A stretch of DNA of 5,271 nucleotides from positions 1 to 5,271 of the forward strand of contig JACCYD010000884.1 in NCBI GenBank assembly GCA_013696695.1, read 5' to 3'. The stretch is from Deltaproteobacteria bacterium. GTDB taxonomy: Bacteria > Myxococcota_A > Polyangia > Haliangiales > Haliangiaceae. A program made the position numbers and the translations under genes. The notes beneath the pieces were generated by a model. That model ran no database searches. It was not told the DNA's origin and was given only the letters and a program-made list of their open reading frames with translations. Of this stretch, positions 4,687-5,271 are shown piece after piece. Within the stretch, counting starts at the first letter, position 1; every line of letters starts with the position of its first letter.

Positions 4687-5271
4687 ATGCGGATCGCAGC
4701 GCTGGTGATGTTGTTTGCGGCGTGTGAGAAGCAAGGTCCGGTCGAGAGCACGCCCGGTGTGTCCTCGTCGTCGGGCACCACCACGCCGGTGATCAAGGCC
4801 ATCGATGCGGGCGTCGCGACGATCGGCACGGATGCGCCCACACCGGCGGATGCAGTGGTCGCGGTCGTCACGCCCGACGCCGCGGTGAGGCGACGGGACA
4901 CCGATCGGATCACCATCTCCGACGAGGACGCGCGGGCGATCGCGGACATGCTCACCTCCGACGGACCCCACGTGGGGGCGGACATGACCACGCGCCGTCC
5001 AGGTTCTGATCTGTCCAGGCAGATCGAGGAGGTTCGAGACGGCGGACGCACGGTTTCGATCGGTGGTGGTGGCGCCGGACGAGGGACGCGCGGTGACGGC
5101 GACGTGCGCACCGGTCAAGGCGGTGGGAAGGTCGACAGTCCCGGATCGGCAAGCCCGAACGACGCACCGAGCGGGCGGATCACGATCGCGAACAAGCGAG
5201 CGGTCGACGACACGTCGCTCACCGTCGACATCGTGGTGATGAAGGTGCAGTCGGCGTACATGGCCGGCATC
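4687..5271 (+). CDS. AgmX/PglI C-terminal-domain lipoprotein, array copy 3 (3' end beyond window)
   Basis: The frame is open for 195 codons to the window edge; about 80 residues should be missing by comparison with copies 1 and 2. The signal ends in F-A-A-C with Cys13. Phe at the -3 position is less usual than Leu, Ile or Val but the rest of the signal is normal. AACEKQGPVESTPG, the Asp/Ala linker (two residues shorter than in copy 2), ISDEDARAIADMLTSD (77-92) and a Gly/Arg segment (126-148) follow. The visible start of the C-terminal domain (about 171-195, DDTSLTVDIVVMKVQSAYMA) matches the other copies, and the expected RCYK cysteine lies just outside. It keeps a KVD-S-PGSASP linker that copy 1 also has and copy 2 lacks. 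The start is set by the signal peptide and the -10 spacing. Function is unknown; envelope location is predicted. Confidence 0.88.
   Translation, partial: MRIAALVMLFAACEKQGPVESTPGVSSSSGTTTPVIKAIDAGVATIGTDAPTPADAVVAVVTPDAAVRRRDTDRITISDEDARAIADMLTSDGPHVGADMTTRRPGSDLSRQIEEVRDGGRTVSIGGGGAGRGTRGDGDVRTGQGGGKVDSPGSASPNDAPSGRITIANKRAVDDTSLTVDIVVMKVQSAYMAGI
4992..5074 (+). repeat. Exact 83-base direct repeat, second copy (first at 4182-4264)
   Basis: This is the partner of the identical stretch in array copy 2, lying at the same place in the gene. Right after it copy 3 has one extra codon in the glycine run. Confidence 0.9.

Larger units (their letters stand above)
2978..5271 (+). repeat. Tandem array of three paralogous lipoprotein gene units
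   Basis: Three head-to-tail units each start with TGCTAGCGT (2978, 3855, 4672), followed by ATGCGG, a signal peptide, AACEKQGPVESTPG and the same linkers. Unit lengths are 877 and 817 bases, with the third cut by the window edge. Units 2 and 3 are the closest pair, sharing an exact 83-base stretch; unit 1 is more diverged in its middle part. The array may continue to the right. Confidence 0.92.

Noticed and set aside
3952..5118. Long minus-strand open frame (388 codons) across lipoprotein copies 2 and 3
   Set aside because: It is the antisense of two convincing lipoprotein genes, has a His/Arg-rich composition typical of GC-rich shadow frames, and its internal repetition simply mirrors the tandem array.

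Overview
The window is a GC-rich stretch of about 5.3 kb, most likely from a myxobacterium-like Myxococcota genome (for example the Haliangium/Kofleriaceae side). Three things suggest this: lipoproteins with a C-terminal domain of the AgmX/PglI type, low-complexity Asp/Ala linkers of the 'DAGVA...DAAV' kind, and very GC-rich third codon positions. No RNA gene, insertion sequence, CRISPR array or phage gene is visible, and no gene-free stretch exceeds about 200 bases.

Layout. (1) The first 498 bases, on the minus strand, hold the N-terminal part of a glycine-rich lipoprotein that runs off the left edge. (2) Only 26 bases away, and divergent from it, lies a small gene for a stand-alone CULT-domain protein, the bacterial relative of the thalidomide-binding domain of human cereblon. 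It has all four zinc cysteines and the complete tri-tryptophan pocket. (3) After a gap of about 200 bases come a small protein with a C-terminal membrane anchor and, 13 bases further on, a short RNase II/R-family exoribonuclease with the 'DLDQ' form of the active site. (4) The right-hand 2.3 kb is a head-to-tail array of three paralogous lipoprotein genes; the third is cut by the window edge. Each has a lipobox, an Asp/Ala-rich linker, a glycine-rich segment and (seen in copies 1 and 2) a C-terminal domain with two cysteines and a W-x-F-P motif. The minus-strand lipoprotein at the left edge looks like a more distant relative with the same plan.

The most unexpected signal is in the control regions. 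Six of the seven genes have a TANNNT hexamer ending 6 or 7 bases before an ATG. In four of them the hexamer is preceded by TGn, which makes an extended -10 promoter. None of the seven has a clear Shine-Dalgarno sequence. This is the arrangement expected of leaderless transcripts that start at the first base of the start codon. It also means that tightly packed genes, including the three tandem lipoproteins and the RNase, probably each have their own promoter instead of forming a classical operon. No shared pathway for the CULT protein, the RNase and the lipoproteins can be shown from the sequence.
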